64,000 nt of DNA from Bosea beijingensis (lineage in GTDB: Bacteria > Pseudomonadota > Alphaproteobacteria > Rhizobiales > Beijerinckiaceae). The position numbers and the translations under genes are program-made. The stretch covers positions 2,000,811 through 2,064,810 of the forward strand of contig NZ_CP132359.1 of NCBI RefSeq assembly GCF_030758975.1, in the 5' to 3' direction. This document shows, in pieces, positions 52,389 through 61,976 of this stretch (its first letter is position 1; each line of letters opens with the position of its first letter). The notes beneath the pieces are model-generated. The model worked only from the letters and a program-made list of their open reading frames with translations, was not told the origin of the DNA and searched no databases.

Positions 52389-53678
52389 ATGGACAAGATC
52401 CGCATCACCGGCGGCCAGCGCCTCAATGGCGCCATTCCGATTTCCGGCGCCAAGAACGCCGCCTTGCCGCTGATGATCGCGAGCCTGCTGACGGACGAGA
52501 CGCTGACGCTGACCAATGTGCCGCGCCTCTCGGATGTGACCGCGCTCTCGCGGATCCTGTCCAACCAGGGCGTCGACCGCACCGTTGCCGGCAAGCGCAT
52601 CGGCCAGTCGGCCGAGACCGGCCAGACCATCGCGCTGACCGCCCGCCAGATCGTCGATACCTGCGCGCCCTATGAACTGGTCTCGACCATGCGCGCGAGC
52701 TTCTGGGTGATCGCGCCGATCCTGGCGCGCATGGGCGAGGCCAAGGTCTCGCTGCCGGGCGGCTGCGCCATCGGCACCCGCCCGGTCGACCTGCTGCTGA
52801 TGGCGCTGGAGAAGCTCGGCGCCGAGATAGCGATCGAGAACGGCTACGCGCTGGCACGGGCGCCCAAAGGCCTCAGGGGCGGCGAGATCGTCTTCCCGAA
52901 GGTGACGGTCGGCGGCACGCATACCGCGCTGATGGCAGCCGTCCTCGCCCAGGGCACGACCGTGATCGAGAACGCCGCTTGCGAGCCGGAGGTCACCGAC
53001 CTCGCCGCCTGCCTCGTCAAGATGGGCGCCAAGATCGAGGGCGCCGGCACGCCGCGCATCGTCGTGACAGGCGTCGCGCGTCTCGGCGGTGCGCATCATG
53101 CCGTGCTGCCCGATCGGATCGAGGCCGGCACCTATGCCATGGCGGTGGCGATGACCGGCGGCGACGTGCTGCTGGAAGGCGCTCGGCCCGAGCTGCTGCA
53201 ATCGGCGCTCGACGTGCTGACCAGGGCCGGGGTCGAGGTCGACTCGACCAATGAAGGCATCCGCGTGCGCCGCAACGGGCACGGGTTAACGGCGGTCGAT
53301 ATCGACACCGATCCCTTCCCGGGCTTCCCGACCGACCTGCAGGCGCAGTTCATGGCGCTGATGACCCGGGCGAAGGGTACCTCGCGCATCCGCGAGACCA
53401 TCTTCGAGAACCGCTTCATGCATGTGCAGGAACTCGCCCGGCTCGGCGCGAAGATCCGGCTGGACGGCGATGTCGCCCATGTCGAGGGTGTCGAGAAGCT
53501 GACCGGCGCGCCGGTGATGGCGACCGACCTGCGCGCCTCGGTTTCGCTGGTCATCGGCGGGCTCGCCGCCGAGGGCGACACCACGATTAACCGCGTCTAC
53601 CATCTCGATCGCGGCTTCGAGGCGCTGGAGGCCAAGCTCGGCCGCTGCGGAGCGCTGGTCGAGCGCATCAGCGGCTGA
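52389..53678 (+). CDS. murA: UDP-N-acetylglucosamine 1-carboxyvinyltransferase MurA
   Basis: 429-residue first committed enzyme of peptidoglycan synthesis; it transfers enolpyruvate from PEP to UDP-GlcNAc. [11 protein letters not shown] holds the Lys22-Asn23 pair, and [17 protein letters not shown] holds Cys126, equivalent to the fosfomycin-reactive Cys115 of E. coli. [17 protein letters not shown] is the usual C-terminus. Presence of the Cys predicts fosfomycin sensitivity at the target level. It heads the murA-DUF2948-hisD gene set. Confidence 0.96.
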   Translation: MDKIRITGGQRLNGAIPISGAKNAALPLMIASLLTDETLTLTNVPRLSDVTALSRILSNQGVDRTVAGKRIGQSAETGQTIALTARQIVDTCAPYELVSTMRASFWVIAPILARMGEAKVSLPGGCAIGTRPVDLLLMALEKLGAEIAIENGYALARAPKGLRGGEIVFPKVTVGGTHTALMAAVLAQGTTVIENAACEPEVTDLAACLVKMGAKIEGAGTPRIVVTGVARLGGAHHAVLPDRIEAGTYAMAVAMTGGDVLLEGARPELLQSALDVLTRAGVEVDSTNEGIRVRRNGHGLTAVDIDTDPFPGFPTDLQAQFMALMTRAKGTSRIRETIFENRFMHVQELARLGAKIRLDGDVAHVEGVEKLTGAPVMATDLRASVSLVIGGLAAEGDTTINRVYHLDRGFEALEAKLGRCGALVERISG

Positions 53679-53723
53679 TTCTCGGCGGTTGATTTTCTCG
53701 GGGCGGCTCGTCAGAACAAGACC

Positions 53724-54170
53724 ATGTCAGACGATGCCGCCGATCCCCTGAAGCTCATCGCGCTCGATGCCGATGACCTCGCGATTGTCTCAGCCCATCT
53801 CCAGGATGCGGTGCTGAAGGCGGCCGACCTCGTCTATCTCCCGCGCGAGAAGCGCTTCGCGCTCGCGCTGCGCCGTTTCGATTGGGAAGGTGCCCAGCGC
53901 GGCCAGCGCCGGCGCCGCCTGACCGCGCTGCATTTCGACCGTGTCCAGGCCGTGCGCAGCGCCAAGCTCGACAAGAACGATCCCGACAAGGTCCTGAACC
54001 TTCTCGCCGTCACCTTCGACCTGGGCGAGGATCCGGCCGGCGACGTGACCCTGCATTTCTCGGAAGGGGCGGCGATCCGTCTCTCGGTCGAATGCATCGA
54101 GGCCCAGATGAAGGATCTCGGCCCGGTCTGGGAAGCCGTGGCGACGCCCGGCCATCCCGACGGCGCCTGA
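53724..54170 (+). CDS. DUF2948 family protein
   Basis: 148-residue protein of the DUF2948 family found between murA and hisD in Rhizobiales. Typical segments are LDADDLAIVSAHLQDAVLKAADLVYLPREKRFALALRRFDWE and the C-terminal LSVECIEAQMKDLGPVWEA. No catalytic motif is visible and the function is unknown. It starts 45 bp after murA and ends 38 bp before hisD. Confidence 0.88.
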   Translation: MSDDAADPLKLIALDADDLAIVSAHLQDAVLKAADLVYLPREKRFALALRRFDWEGAQRGQRRRRLTALHFDRVQAVRSAKLDKNDPDKVLNLLAVTFDLGEDPAGDVTLHFSEGAAIRLSVECIEAQMKDLGPVWEAVATPGHPDGA

Positions 54171-54208
54171 ACCTCCAGCCCTTTCTCGACGATATCCAAG
54201 GACAAGCG

Positions 54209-55501
54209 ATGCCGATCAGGCTCGACGACAGGGATGCCGGCTTCGCCGCGGGCTTCGCGGCGCTGCTCTCCGCCAAGCGCGAGGTCTCGGAGGAGGTCGA
54301 TCGCGTTGCCGCCGACATCATTGCCGATGTCCGCGAGAAGGGCGACGCCGCGCTGATCGACTACACCGCCCGCTTCGACGCGCTCGACCTGACGCCACAG
54401 ACCCTGCGCGTCTCCGAGGCCGAGATCGACGCGGCGGTCGCCGCCTGCTCGCCCGAATTGCTGGCCGCGCTGGAAACGGCGCGCGAGCGCATCGAGACCT
54501 ATCATCGCCGCCAGAAGCCGGCCGATTCCTGGGTCGAGGATGCGGCGGGCGTCGGCGCCGGCTGGCGCTGGAGTGCGATCGAGGCGGTCGGGCTCTATGT
54601 TCCCGGCGGCACGGCGAGCTATCCCTCCTCGGTGCTGATGAACGCCATCCCGGCCAAGGTCGCCGGCGTGCCGCGCATCGTCATGGTCGCGCCGACGCCG
54701 CGCGGCGAAACCAACCCGCTCGTACTCGCCGCCGCCCGCCTTGCCGGCGTCGACGAGGTCTACCGCATCGGCGGTGCGCAGGCCGTCGCGGCGCTGGCCT
54801 ATGGCACGGCTGCGATCGCGCCGGTCGCCAAGATCGTCGGCCCCGGCAATGCCTATGTCGCCGCCGCCAAGCGCCGCGTCTTCGGCCAGGTCGGCATCGA
54901 CATGATCGCCGGCCCTTCCGAAGTGCTGGTCATCGCCGACCGCAGCGCCAATCCCGACTGGATCGCTGCCGACCTGCTGGCTCAGGCCGAGCATGATGTC
55001 TCTGCCCAGTCGATCCTGATGACTGACGATGCCGCGCTCGCCACCGAGGTCGAGAAGGCGGTCGCCGCCCAGCTCGCGACGCTGCCGCGCGCGGAGATCG
55101 CCGGCAAGAGCTGGCAGGAATTTGGCGCGATCCTGCTCGTCGCCGATCTCGAAGCCGCCGTGCCGCTGGTCGATCGGCTCGCGCCCGAGCATCTCGAAAT
55201 CATGACGACCGATCCCGAGCGGCTCGCGGGGCTGATCCGCAATGCCGGCGCGATCTTCCTGGGCGGCCACACGCCGGAGGCGATCGGCGACTATGTCGGT
55301 GGCCCCAACCATGTCCTGCCGACGGCCCGTTCCGCCCGCTTCTCTTCGGGGCTCGGCGTCGGCGATTTCATGAAGCGGACCTCGCTCTTGAAATGCGGCC
55401 CCGAGGGCCTGCGCGCGCTCGCGTCCGCCGCCACGCAATTGGCCGAGGCAGAGGGCTTGCAGGCGCACGGCCGATCCGTGACGATCAGACTCAATCGCTA
55501 G
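54209..55501 (+). CDS. hisD: Histidinol dehydrogenase
   Basis: 430-residue zinc enzyme catalysing the last two oxidations of histidine synthesis, histidinol to histidine, with NAD. Visible motifs are AVGLYVPGGTASYPSSVLMN, IVGPGNAYVAAAKR, MIAGPSEVLVIAD and LLAQAEHDVSAQSIL (zinc-site Gln and His), then PEHLEIMT and GPNHVLPTARSARFSSGL. The ATG at 54209 gives the family N-terminus. Its stop is embedded in the start of a hairpin repeat. Confidence 0.96.
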   Translation: MPIRLDDRDAGFAAGFAALLSAKREVSEEVDRVAADIIADVREKGDAALIDYTARFDALDLTPQTLRVSEAEIDAAVAACSPELLAALETARERIETYHRRQKPADSWVEDAAGVGAGWRWSAIEAVGLYVPGGTASYPSSVLMNAIPAKVAGVPRIVMVAPTPRGETNPLVLAAARLAGVDEVYRIGGAQAVAALAYGTAAIAPVAKIVGPGNAYVAAAKRRVFGQVGIDMIAGPSEVLVIADRSANPDWIAADLLAQAEHDVSAQSILMTDDAALATEVEKAVAAQLATLPRAEIAGKSWQEFGAILLVADLEAAVPLVDRLAPEHLEIMTTDPERLAGLIRNAGAIFLGGHTPEAIGDYVGGPNHVLPTARSARFSSGLGVGDFMKRTSLLKCGPEGLRALASAATQLAEAEGLQAHGRSVTIRLNR

Positions 55502-55550
55502 AGTATTGCGCGAAAAAGTGGGAACCGGTTTTTCGCAAGAGCAATACTCT
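55500..55550. repeat. 51-bp hairpin repeat after hisD
   Basis: The outer arms AGAGTATTGC and GCAATACTCT are exact complements. The inner GCGAAAAA and TTTTTCGC also pair around GTGGGAACCGG. This AGxxxTTGCGCGAAAAAGTGGGAACCGG-type element is a recurrent Rhizobiales intergenic repeat (recalled). It overlaps the last base of the hisD stop and can act as a terminator or 3'-end stabiliser before the UPF0262 gene. Confidence 0.75.
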
Positions 55551-55604
55551 CATGCTTAGTGATCTCGGCTCCGTCCGACAGGCGGCGCCATGGCCGGAGG
55601 AGCG

Positions 55605-56093
55605 ATGTCCGACGTCTCGACTGCCACCAACCAGCGCCTGGTCGGCCTGACCCTCGACGAGAGCTCCCTTGGCCGCGGCACGCCCGATCAGGAGCATGAG
55701 CGCGCCGTCGCGATCTATGACCTGATCGAGCGCAACAGCTTCGTCATTCCCGAGCATGACGGCGGGCCGTATCTCGTGCATCTCGCCATGGTCGAGCGGC
55801 GCCTCGTCTTCGAGATCAAGCAGGCCGATGGCGCGCCGGTGGTGACGCATCATCTCTCGCTCAGCCCGTTCCGGCGCATCATCAAGGACTACGAACTGGT
55901 CTGCGACAGCTATTACGCGGCGATCAGGACCTCGACGCCGACGCAGATCGAGGCGATCGACATGGGCCGGCGCGGCCTGCATGACGAGGCTGCTGGCATC
56001 CTGGCCGAGCGGCTGGCGAGCAAGGTCGAGGTCGATTTCGACACGGCGCGCCGCCTCTTCACCCTGATCTATGCCCTACACTGGAAGGGCTGA
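55605..56093 (+). CDS. UPF0262 family protein
   Basis: 162-residue protein of the UPF0262 family, restricted mainly to Alphaproteobacteria. The family pattern [31 protein letters not shown] is seen here with QRLVGL, and the [25 protein letters not shown] block follows. ATG 55605 has a GGAGGA site. The next gene begins 5 bp after its stop. Function unknown. Confidence 0.92.
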   Translation: MSDVSTATNQRLVGLTLDESSLGRGTPDQEHERAVAIYDLIERNSFVIPEHDGGPYLVHLAMVERRLVFEIKQADGAPVVTHHLSLSPFRRIIKDYELVCDSYYAAIRTSTPTQIEAIDMGRRGLHDEAAGILAERLASKVEVDFDTARRLFTLIYALHWKG

Positions 56094-56098
56094 CGCGC

Positions 56099-56539
56099 TT
56101 GGAGCCCCCGCGCAAGGTCCAGAGCGTGCTCTTCATGTGCGCGATGAACGCCGTGCGCTCGCCCATGGCAGAGGCCCTGGCCAAGCACTTTTTCGGCAAG
56201 TCGATCTATGTCCAGTCGGCCGGAGCCCGCAAAGGCGAGATCGATGGCTTCGTGTCGACGGTTCTCGACGAGATCGGCATCGACCTCAGCCGCCACAAGC
56301 CGAAATCGATCGAGGAGCTGGAGGAGTGGGAAGGGCTGAATTTCGACCTGATCATCACGCTCTCGCCCGAGGCCCATCACAAGGCGCTGGACCTGACGCG
56401 GACCCATGCCGCCGAGGTGGAATACTGGCCGACCGTCGATCCCACCGTGTTCCAGGGCTCGCGCGAGCAGAAGCTCGACGCCTATCGCGACGTCAGGGAC
56501 GGCCTGATCAAGCGGATCAAGCAGCGTCTCCAGAGCTGA
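56099..56539 (+). CDS. Low-molecular-weight tyrosine-phosphatase/arsenate-reductase family protein (TTG start)
   Basis: 146 residues. The LMW-phosphatase P-loop CAMNAVRS gives Cys14, Arg20 and Ser21 (Cx5RS), and the general-acid Asp114 is in VDPTVFQG. The SAGARKGEIDG region matches the arsC-like branch. No ATG precedes the first strand, so a TTG at 56099, 9 bp after GGAAGGG, is the likely start. In other Rhizobiales this gene is followed by infA and maf; here two pilus genes follow in the opposite direction. Confidence 0.87.
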   Translation: MEPPRKVQSVLFMCAMNAVRSPMAEALAKHFFGKSIYVQSAGARKGEIDGFVSTVLDEIGIDLSRHKPKSIEELEEWEGLNFDLIITLSPEAHHKALDLTRTHAAEVEYWPTVDPTVFQGSREQKLDAYRDVRDGLIKRIKQRLQS

Positions 56540-56545
56540 CGGAAC

Positions 56546-58282
56546 TTATCGCACCAGCACGGCCCCGCCGCAGCGCACGCCGCTGACCCAGCTATCGGCC
56601 TGGCCGAGCCCGATCCCGAGCGTGCCGAGCACGCCGTTGAGGATCTGGTCGAGCGGCGTCGCGGCATTGCCGATGATTCCGCTGACGAGCCCATCCAGGC
56701 CGGGCAAGCCGAGGCCGAGCCCCAGCGCTTCCACGCGCAGCTCCAGGTCGCCGACGAGCCGCCCCAGCAGGGTGGCGACGAAATTGCGGGTCGAGGTCGT
56801 CTTCTTCTCGCTGCGCTGGATCTCCGGATAGCTGAAGCTGACGGTGGCCTCGGAGAGATTGGTCATCGTCACATGGGCGCGGCCGGTGACCTTGGCGAGC
56901 CCGGCCGCGTTGACGAGGGCCGCGGCGGGCGGGTTCGGCGCCCTGCTGAAATTGTTGAACTCCGCCATCGAGACCTGCCCGATCCAGGCGTCGACCACGG
57001 CCGGCGTCACGCCGAGCGTGACCCGCGAGGTCGAGACGTCGCCGGGCGAGCATTGGATGCCGGTGATCCGGGCCGTGGCGGCGGCGAGCTCGAGATAGAG
57101 CGGCACCCTGACCAGCGAGGCTGCGCCCGAGCCGACGAGATCGACCGTCAGCAGGAGGCGCGTCTGTGCCGTATGCACGCTCGATCCGGCGCGCCCGACC
57201 CGCACCAGGCTGGTGCCGACCGGCCGCTCGCCGATGCCGAGCTTGAGCGAGGCCGCCGCGACGCCGGGTAGGTTGAGGTTGAGCCCGACATCGACCTGGC
57301 GGTTGCCATTGGCGATCTGGGCGACGGCCGAGACGATGTCGAGCGCCGAGAGCGAGGCCGCGAGCGGCTTTGGCCCGGAAAGCGGCTTGTCGCCGGCCGG
57401 GCCAAAGGAAATAAGCGAGGCCAGATTGACCGGCAGGTTGCTCGCGGACGCGGATGCGAGACGCCCCAGCGCCGCGGTGGCCGTGCCGCTGCGCGTATCG
57501 TGGTCGCGGGAGGCGTCGACGATCGCCGCCAGCACGTCGCCGAGGCGGGCATCGGCCTTGAGCACATCGTCATAGGTCGCCGCCGTCAGGTTGAGGCGGG
57601 TGGCGAGGCGCTTCGAGAAGTCGAACAGGTCGACCCGCGCCTTGATCAGTGCGTCGTAATCCATGACGGAGAGCGATACGCCGCCCCCGAGCAGGCCGCC
57701 CAGCAGGCTGTTGAGCAGGCCGCCATCGAGCCTGAGCAGGCGGGAGCCGACGGCGAAGGAGGCCTGGGAATCCTGGAAGGCGATGGCGCTGGAGCCGATC
57801 GGCACGTCGCCGCTGCTGAGGCTGGCCACGGCCGGCGTGCTGCCGGCAGGGCGCGGAACGGTGCCGGACGTTGGTGCGGAGGCCGTTGACGAGGTCAGCA
57901 CGCGGCCGAGCAGCAGCGGCGCGGTTGTCCGCATGTCGACCCTGACCGCATTCGCGACCGTGGCCGAGCTGGGAACGAAGCGCGCTCCGGGCGCCAGATT
58001 CGGGTCGGGCGTATACACGCCGGTCTGCAAGGCCTGGATCGCGTTGCGGGGAAAGCCGTTCTGGATGGTGCTGGCCCCGGCCGCGGCCTGGGCGCGGGGC
58101 AGATCGCTTGCCGCTGCGAGCGCGGCGAGGTCGTTGGCGGTCTGGAGCTTGCGTTTCTCGTAGAAGAAGTTGCCGACATCGACGGCCATGGCGCCGAAGC
58201 CGAACAGCATAGTCGCCGAAACGGCGAAGAGAATGGCGGCGCCGCCACGCTGGTCTCCGACGAAGTTCCTGAGCCTGAGCAT
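56546..58282 (-). CDS. TadG-like pilus assembly protein (TadG N-terminal / DUF2134)
   Basis: 578 residues. A TadG N-terminal segment (FVGDQRGGAAILFAVSATMLFGFGAMAVDVGNFFYEKRKLQTANDLAALAAAS) with one transmembrane helix precedes a long, Ser/Ala/Leu-rich, repeat-poor periplasmic region. The C-terminal domain ends in SWVSGVRCGGAVLVR with a Cys. There is no obvious von Willebrand MIDAS motif. ATG 58282 gives the normal N-terminus; the longest frame starts at TTG 58321. It pairs with the TadE-like gene just upstream; tadABC genes are not in this window. Confidence 0.85.
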   Translation of the reverse strand: MLRLRNFVGDQRGGAAILFAVSATMLFGFGAMAVDVGNFFYEKRKLQTANDLAALAAASDLPRAQAAAGASTIQNGFPRNAIQALQTGVYTPDPNLAPGARFVPSSATVANAVRVDMRTTAPLLLGRVLTSSTASAPTSGTVPRPAGSTPAVASLSSGDVPIGSSAIAFQDSQASFAVGSRLLRLDGGLLNSLLGGLLGGGVSLSVMDYDALIKARVDLFDFSKRLATRLNLTAATYDDVLKADARLGDVLAAIVDASRDHDTRSGTATAALGRLASASASNLPVNLASLISFGPAGDKPLSGPKPLAASLSALDIVSAVAQIANGNRQVDVGLNLNLPGVAAASLKLGIGERPVGTSLVRVGRAGSSVHTAQTRLLLTVDLVGSGAASLVRVPLYLELAAATARITGIQCSPGDVSTSRVTLGVTPAVVDAWIGQVSMAEFNNFSRAPNPPAAALVNAAGLAKVTGRAHVTMTNLSEATVSFSYPEIQRSEKKTTSTRNFVATLLGRLVGDLELRVEALGLGLGLPGLDGLVSGIIGNAATPLDQILNGVLGTLGIGLGQADSWVSGVRCGGAVLVR

Positions 58283-58317
58283 GCATGCCCTCCTGGCCGC
58301 GAAATCGCGAAACCTGT

Positions 58318-58746
58318 TCAATATCCACCGCGCTGGACGATGGCTCGACGCTCAATCATTGGTTGTGGAAGCGACGCCAGGCGGCTGAGGCTGTCATAGA
58401 CAGAGCCGCTCATGTCATAGGCGACGGCGACTTCGAAGCTCTGCATCTGCGGGCCGGTCTGGCCGGTCCGGACTCTCAGCTTCGCGGGATCGATGAAAGC
58501 GTAGGAGCCGGCATGGGCCGCAATGAAGTCCTGGGCGATCTGGGAGCGCTCGGTGTCGTTCAGGCCCGAAACGGATGAGCGCGCCGCTTCGGCTGCGATC
58601 TGCTGGATACTGTGGTAGATGCCGAAGACATAGCCATAGCCCATGATGCCGACGAGCAGCAGCAGCAGGATCGGCGCGACGAAAGCGAACTCGATGGCGG
58701 TGGTCGCGCGCTGGTTCCGGGAGAAGCGGGACAGGGCAGGCGGCAT
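58318..58746 (-). CDS. TadE-like pilus assembly protein
   Basis: 142-residue minor pseudopilin-like protein. The TadE segment NQRATTAIEFAFVAPILLLLLVGIMGYGYVF holds the prepilin-peptidase-type Glu five residues after the processed position. The rest is periplasmic. ATG 58746 is preceded by GAGGAA. It is transcribed with the TadG-like gene 35 bp downstream and divergent from the chemoreceptor unit. Confidence 0.87.
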   Translation of the reverse strand: MPPALSRFSRNQRATTAIEFAFVAPILLLLLVGIMGYGYVFGIYHSIQQIAAEAARSSVSGLNDTERSQIAQDFIAAHAGSYAFIDPAKLRVRTGQTGPQMQSFEVAVAYDMSGSVYDSLSRLASLPQPMIERRAIVQRGGY

Positions 58747-58768
58747 GGCCGTTCCTCGGTAAGTAGAC

Positions 58769-58870
58769 ACAACTAAAAGTTGTAAATCTCGCCTATTGAT
58801 GAAAGGTAAATGCGGTCTTGGGCGAGCAATCGCCGTTCAGCCCCGGTGAACGGCTTAAGTAAAATTTTAC
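58769..58870. promoter_or_regulatory. Cluster of palindromes in the tadE / chemoreceptor control region
   Basis: Three exact dyads are packed into 102 bp: ACAACT-AAA-AGTTGT (58769), GCCGTTCA-7 nt-TGAACGGC (58832) and the uninterrupted GTAAAATTTTAC (58859). The stretch is AT-rich and separates two divergent transcription units (178-bp gap). These are operator candidates; the GC-rich middle one could also form an RNA hairpin. Confidence 0.45.
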
Positions 58871-58924
58871 GCGGCTACGGTTGCTTCGGCTGTACGTCGC
58901 CGTTGCCCCGAGTGATCCCCGCCA

Positions 58925-59299
58925 ATGCCTTCGATATCTCCAGCGGAACCCGAAGCGGCGCGCGCCGAGCGGTTGTCGCCCGCTGGCGGCGTCCTCGTTG
59001 GATTGGTCTGTCTGCTGGTCAGCTTCGGAGCTCTCGCGAGCCTGCCGCGCGCGACCGACGGCACCGAGCCGGTCGCGATCATCTTTCCACCCTGGACCGA
59101 TGGTGCGGAAGCCGTGGCGCTGAGCTTCGCGGCCGGTCATCGCGTTCTGCGCAGTGGCCGGTTGAGTTCGGTCGTCGTCGTGGCGCCGACATCGAACGGG
59201 CAGGCACCCGCCGTGCCGAAAGGCGCGTGGTTCTCCCTCGTTCTGGCGGGCCTTGCCGGATGCCTCGATAATCCCGGCCGAACGGAAGCGTCGTCATGA
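58925..59299 (+). CDS. Hypothetical protein with one membrane span, coupled to the chemoreceptor gene
   Basis: 124 residues with a span at ~22-42 (GGVLVGLVCLLVSFGALASL) and a periplasmic part (IIFPPWTDGAEAVALSFAAGHRVLRSGR). There is a C-terminal hydrophobic LVLAGLAGCLDN. No known domain. Its stop overlaps the chemoreceptor ATG by ATGA, which supports a real, co-translated gene. It could be an accessory sensor or ligand-binding partner of the receptor. Confidence 0.65.
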   Translation: MPSISPAEPEAARAERLSPAGGVLVGLVCLLVSFGALASLPRATDGTEPVAIIFPPWTDGAEAVALSFAAGHRVLRSGRLSSVVVVAPTSNGQAPAVPKGAWFSLVLAGLAGCLDNPGRTEASS

Positions 59300-60753
59300 A
59301 CTGGACCCTGTCAGCGGTACGCCAGAGGGTCACGCAGGCCCTGCTGGCGCTCGGGCTGCTGCATGTGCCGTTGCTCGCGCTGGGCTTCTGGGCCAACGGC
59401 GCGTCAGGCGTCGTCCCGGTGCTGATGGCGGCGCTGGCGGCGCTTGCGGCCGTGCTCGTCTATCGCCTGGCCGGCCCGGCCATCGTGACTCAGCTCGTCA
59501 TCGCCGCCGTCTTGATCGGGCAGGTTTCGATCCTGGTGTTCAGCTTTGCCGGCCACCCCTGGCAGCCGGACATCCACATGTACTATTTCGCGATCCTGGC
59601 GCTGCTCGCCGGCTTCTGCGACTGGCGGCCGATCCTGATGGGCGCGACATTGACGGCCGCGCATCATCTCGTGCTGCAATACGCCTTGCCTGCGGCCGTC
59701 TTCTATCAGGGCGGCAACCTGTGGCGCGTGATGCTCCATGCGGTGATCGTCATCATCGAGACGGCGTTCCTGTCGATCTTCGCCGTGGCGCTGCAGCGCA
59801 TGTTCGCGGTGAACGAGCAGAACCTGGCGCGGGCGCAGGAAGTGGCGGAGCGCGAGCGCGCCGCCGGCGAGAAGGAGCGCAATCTCGCCGAGGAACTCGG
59901 ACAGCGCGCCGAGATGCTGCGCGATGTCGTTGCCGGTTTCCGCGCACAGATGGAGCAGGCGATGGCCGTCCTCGACAACTCTGCCGCGGCGATGAACACC
60001 GAGGCCGGGGCGCTGACCGAGACCTCCGACCATGTCCGGCGCCAGACCGCGATGGTCTCCGATTCCGCCGCCGGCACGATGGACAGCATCGATCATCTTT
60101 CGGCCGCCAGCACCGAGCTCGTCGCCTCCATCGGCGAGATCGGCCGCAATGCCGGGCAATCGGCCGATGGCTCGAAGATCGCCGCCGAGCTTGCCCGCCG
60201 CGCCAGCGCCGAGATCGAGCATCTCGCCCAGAGCAGCGAGAATGTCGGCGCCGTCGTCGAGATTATCCGCGGCATCGCCGCGCAAACCAGCATGCTCGCG
60301 CTCAACGCCACGATCGAGGCGGCGCGCGCCGGCGAGATGGGGCGCGGCTTCGCGGTCGTGGCCAGCGAAGTCAAGACGCTCTCGGCCCAGACCGCCAAGG
60401 CGACCGACGAGGTGTCGCAGCAGATCGGCACGATGCAGCAGGCCTCGCAGCGCTCGCTGAAGGCGATCCGCGACATCGTCGAGGCGATCGGCGAGGTCGA
60501 GAGCGTCGCCAATGCGATCGCGCTCTCGGTTGACGAGCAGAGCCGTGCCACGGCCGAGATCGCCCATCAGGTCCGCCTGTCCTTCGAGGGCGCGCAGCGC
60601 AGCGCCGATGTCGCCGGCGGCTTCGAGGTCATGACCCGCCAGACCCATGGCGCCGCCCAGCAATTGCAGAGCGCCGCCAGCGCGCTCGCGCAGCAGGCAC
60701 AGGAGATCCGCCAGGACGTGGCGAGCTTCTGCGGCCGGGTCGCTACGGGCTGA
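59296..60753 (+). CDS. Methyl-accepting chemotaxis protein with multi-span sensor
   Basis: 485 residues. The first ~175 residues have about six spans with conserved polar residues in HPWQPDIHMYYFA and TAAHHLVLQYALPAAVFY. A signalling domain follows with the hairpin tip IIRGIAAQTSMLALNATIEAARAGEMGRGFAVVASEVKTLS. There is no periplasmic ligand domain, so the membrane part itself is the likely sensor. The His residues could bind metal, heme or flavin (inference). No che genes are in this window. Confidence 0.9.
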   Translation: MNWTLSAVRQRVTQALLALGLLHVPLLALGFWANGASGVVPVLMAALAALAAVLVYRLAGPAIVTQLVIAAVLIGQVSILVFSFAGHPWQPDIHMYYFAILALLAGFCDWRPILMGATLTAAHHLVLQYALPAAVFYQGGNLWRVMLHAVIVIIETAFLSIFAVALQRMFAVNEQNLARAQEVAERERAAGEKERNLAEELGQRAEMLRDVVAGFRAQMEQAMAVLDNSAAAMNTEAGALTETSDHVRRQTAMVSDSAAGTMDSIDHLSAASTELVASIGEIGRNAGQSADGSKIAAELARRASAEIEHLAQSSENVGAVVEIIRGIAAQTSMLALNATIEAARAGEMGRGFAVVASEVKTLSAQTAKATDEVSQQIGTMQQASQRSLKAIRDIVEAIGEVESVANAIALSVDEQSRATAEIAHQVRLSFEGAQRSADVAGGFEVMTRQTHGAAQQLQSAASALAQQAQEIRQDVASFCGRVATG

Positions 60754-60756
60754 GGT

Positions 60757-61974
60757 CTACCAGGGGCGGCCGGGGCCGACCGGCCCGATTCCGAGGAAGC
60801 TGCCGAGGCTCGCCGCGATATCGGCGAAACTGCCGCGGCGCCCCAGCGGCTCGGTGCCGATGCCGGGACCGAAGGCGAGGATCGGCACATGCTCGCGCGT
60901 GTGGTCGGTGCCGGGCCAGCTCGGATCGTTGCCGTGATCGGCTGTTATGACGGCGATGTCGCCCGGCCTCAGAACCGCTTCGATACTCGGCAGGCGGCGA
61001 TCGAAGGCTTCCAGTGCCGCCGCATAGCCCGGAATGTCGCGCCGGTGGCCGAACTCGGTGTCGAAATCGACGAGATTGACGAAGCAGAACCCGCCATCCG
61101 GCAGCCCGTCCCAGGCCTCCAGCGCCGCGTCGAGCATGGCCGCATTGCCGAAGGGCTTGATCTCGGCGCCGGTCGACCGATGGGCGAAGATGTCGCCGAT
61201 CTTGCCGACGGTGACGACCGTGCGCCCTTGCGCCGTCAAGCGGTCGAGGATCGTCTCGTCCGGCGGCGGGATGGCGAAATCCTTGCGATTGCCGGTGCGG
61301 GTGAAGCCTTCCTCCGGCGAGCCCACGAAGGGCCGCGCGATGACGCGGCCGATCCGCAGGGGATCGACGAGGCCGCGTGCCACCTTGCAGAGGGCATAGA
61401 GCCGGTCGAGCCCGAAATGCTCTTCATGCGCCGCGATCTGCAGTACGGAATCGACCGAGGTATAGCAGATCGGCTTGCCCGTCCGGATATGCTCCGGCCC
61501 GAGTTCGTCGATGATCGCGGTGCCCGAGGCATGCTTGTTGCCGAGGATGCCGGGCAGGGCGCCTTGCGCGACGATGCCGGCAACCAGCTCTGGCGAGAAG
61601 GAATTCTCCAGATCGGTGAAATAGCCCCACTGGAACGGCACCGGGCAGCCGGCGATCTCCCAATGGCCGGACGGCGTATCCTTGCCCTGGCTGATCTCGA
61701 CACCGTAGCCCCAGCGCCCTTCGGGTTTGGCTGGCTTCGTGACACCGGCCAGCGACCGGCCGGTCGAGGCCTCGCAGGCATGGGCGAGGCCGAGCCGCAC
61801 GAGGTTTGGGAGCTTGAGCGGTCCGCTGCGCAGGCCTTCGCGGTCGCCGCGTCCATCGGCGCAGGCTTCGGCGATATGGCCGAGCGTGTCGGAGCCGGCA
61901 TCGCCATAGGCGGCCGCATCGGCGGCGCCGCCGCAGCCGACCGAGTCCAGCACGATGAGCAGCGCGCGGGCCAT
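60757..61974 (-). CDS. deoB: Phosphopentomutase DeoB
   Basis: 405-residue alkaline-phosphatase-superfamily enzyme that interconverts (deoxy)ribose 1- and 5-phosphates in nucleoside breakdown. Metal-site Asp at residue 9 is in [11 protein letters not shown] and the phospho-Thr candidate is in GSDTLGHI. Later come [15 protein letters not shown] and [23 protein letters not shown]. Length and blocks match DeoB. It begins 2 bp after the yejF stop and may share its transcript. Confidence 0.94.
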   Translation of the reverse strand: MARALLIVLDSVGCGGAADAAAYGDAGSDTLGHIAEACADGRGDREGLRSGPLKLPNLVRLGLAHACEASTGRSLAGVTKPAKPEGRWGYGVEISQGKDTPSGHWEIAGCPVPFQWGYFTDLENSFSPELVAGIVAQGALPGILGNKHASGTAIIDELGPEHIRTGKPICYTSVDSVLQIAAHEEHFGLDRLYALCKVARGLVDPLRIGRVIARPFVGSPEEGFTRTGNRKDFAIPPPDETILDRLTAQGRTVVTVGKIGDIFAHRSTGAEIKPFGNAAMLDAALEAWDGLPDGGFCFVNLVDFDTEFGHRRDIPGYAAALEAFDRRLPSIEAVLRPGDIAVITADHGNDPSWPGTDHTREHVPILAFGPGIGTEPLGRRGSFADIAASLGSFLGIGPVGPGRPW

Positions 61975-61976
61975 GC

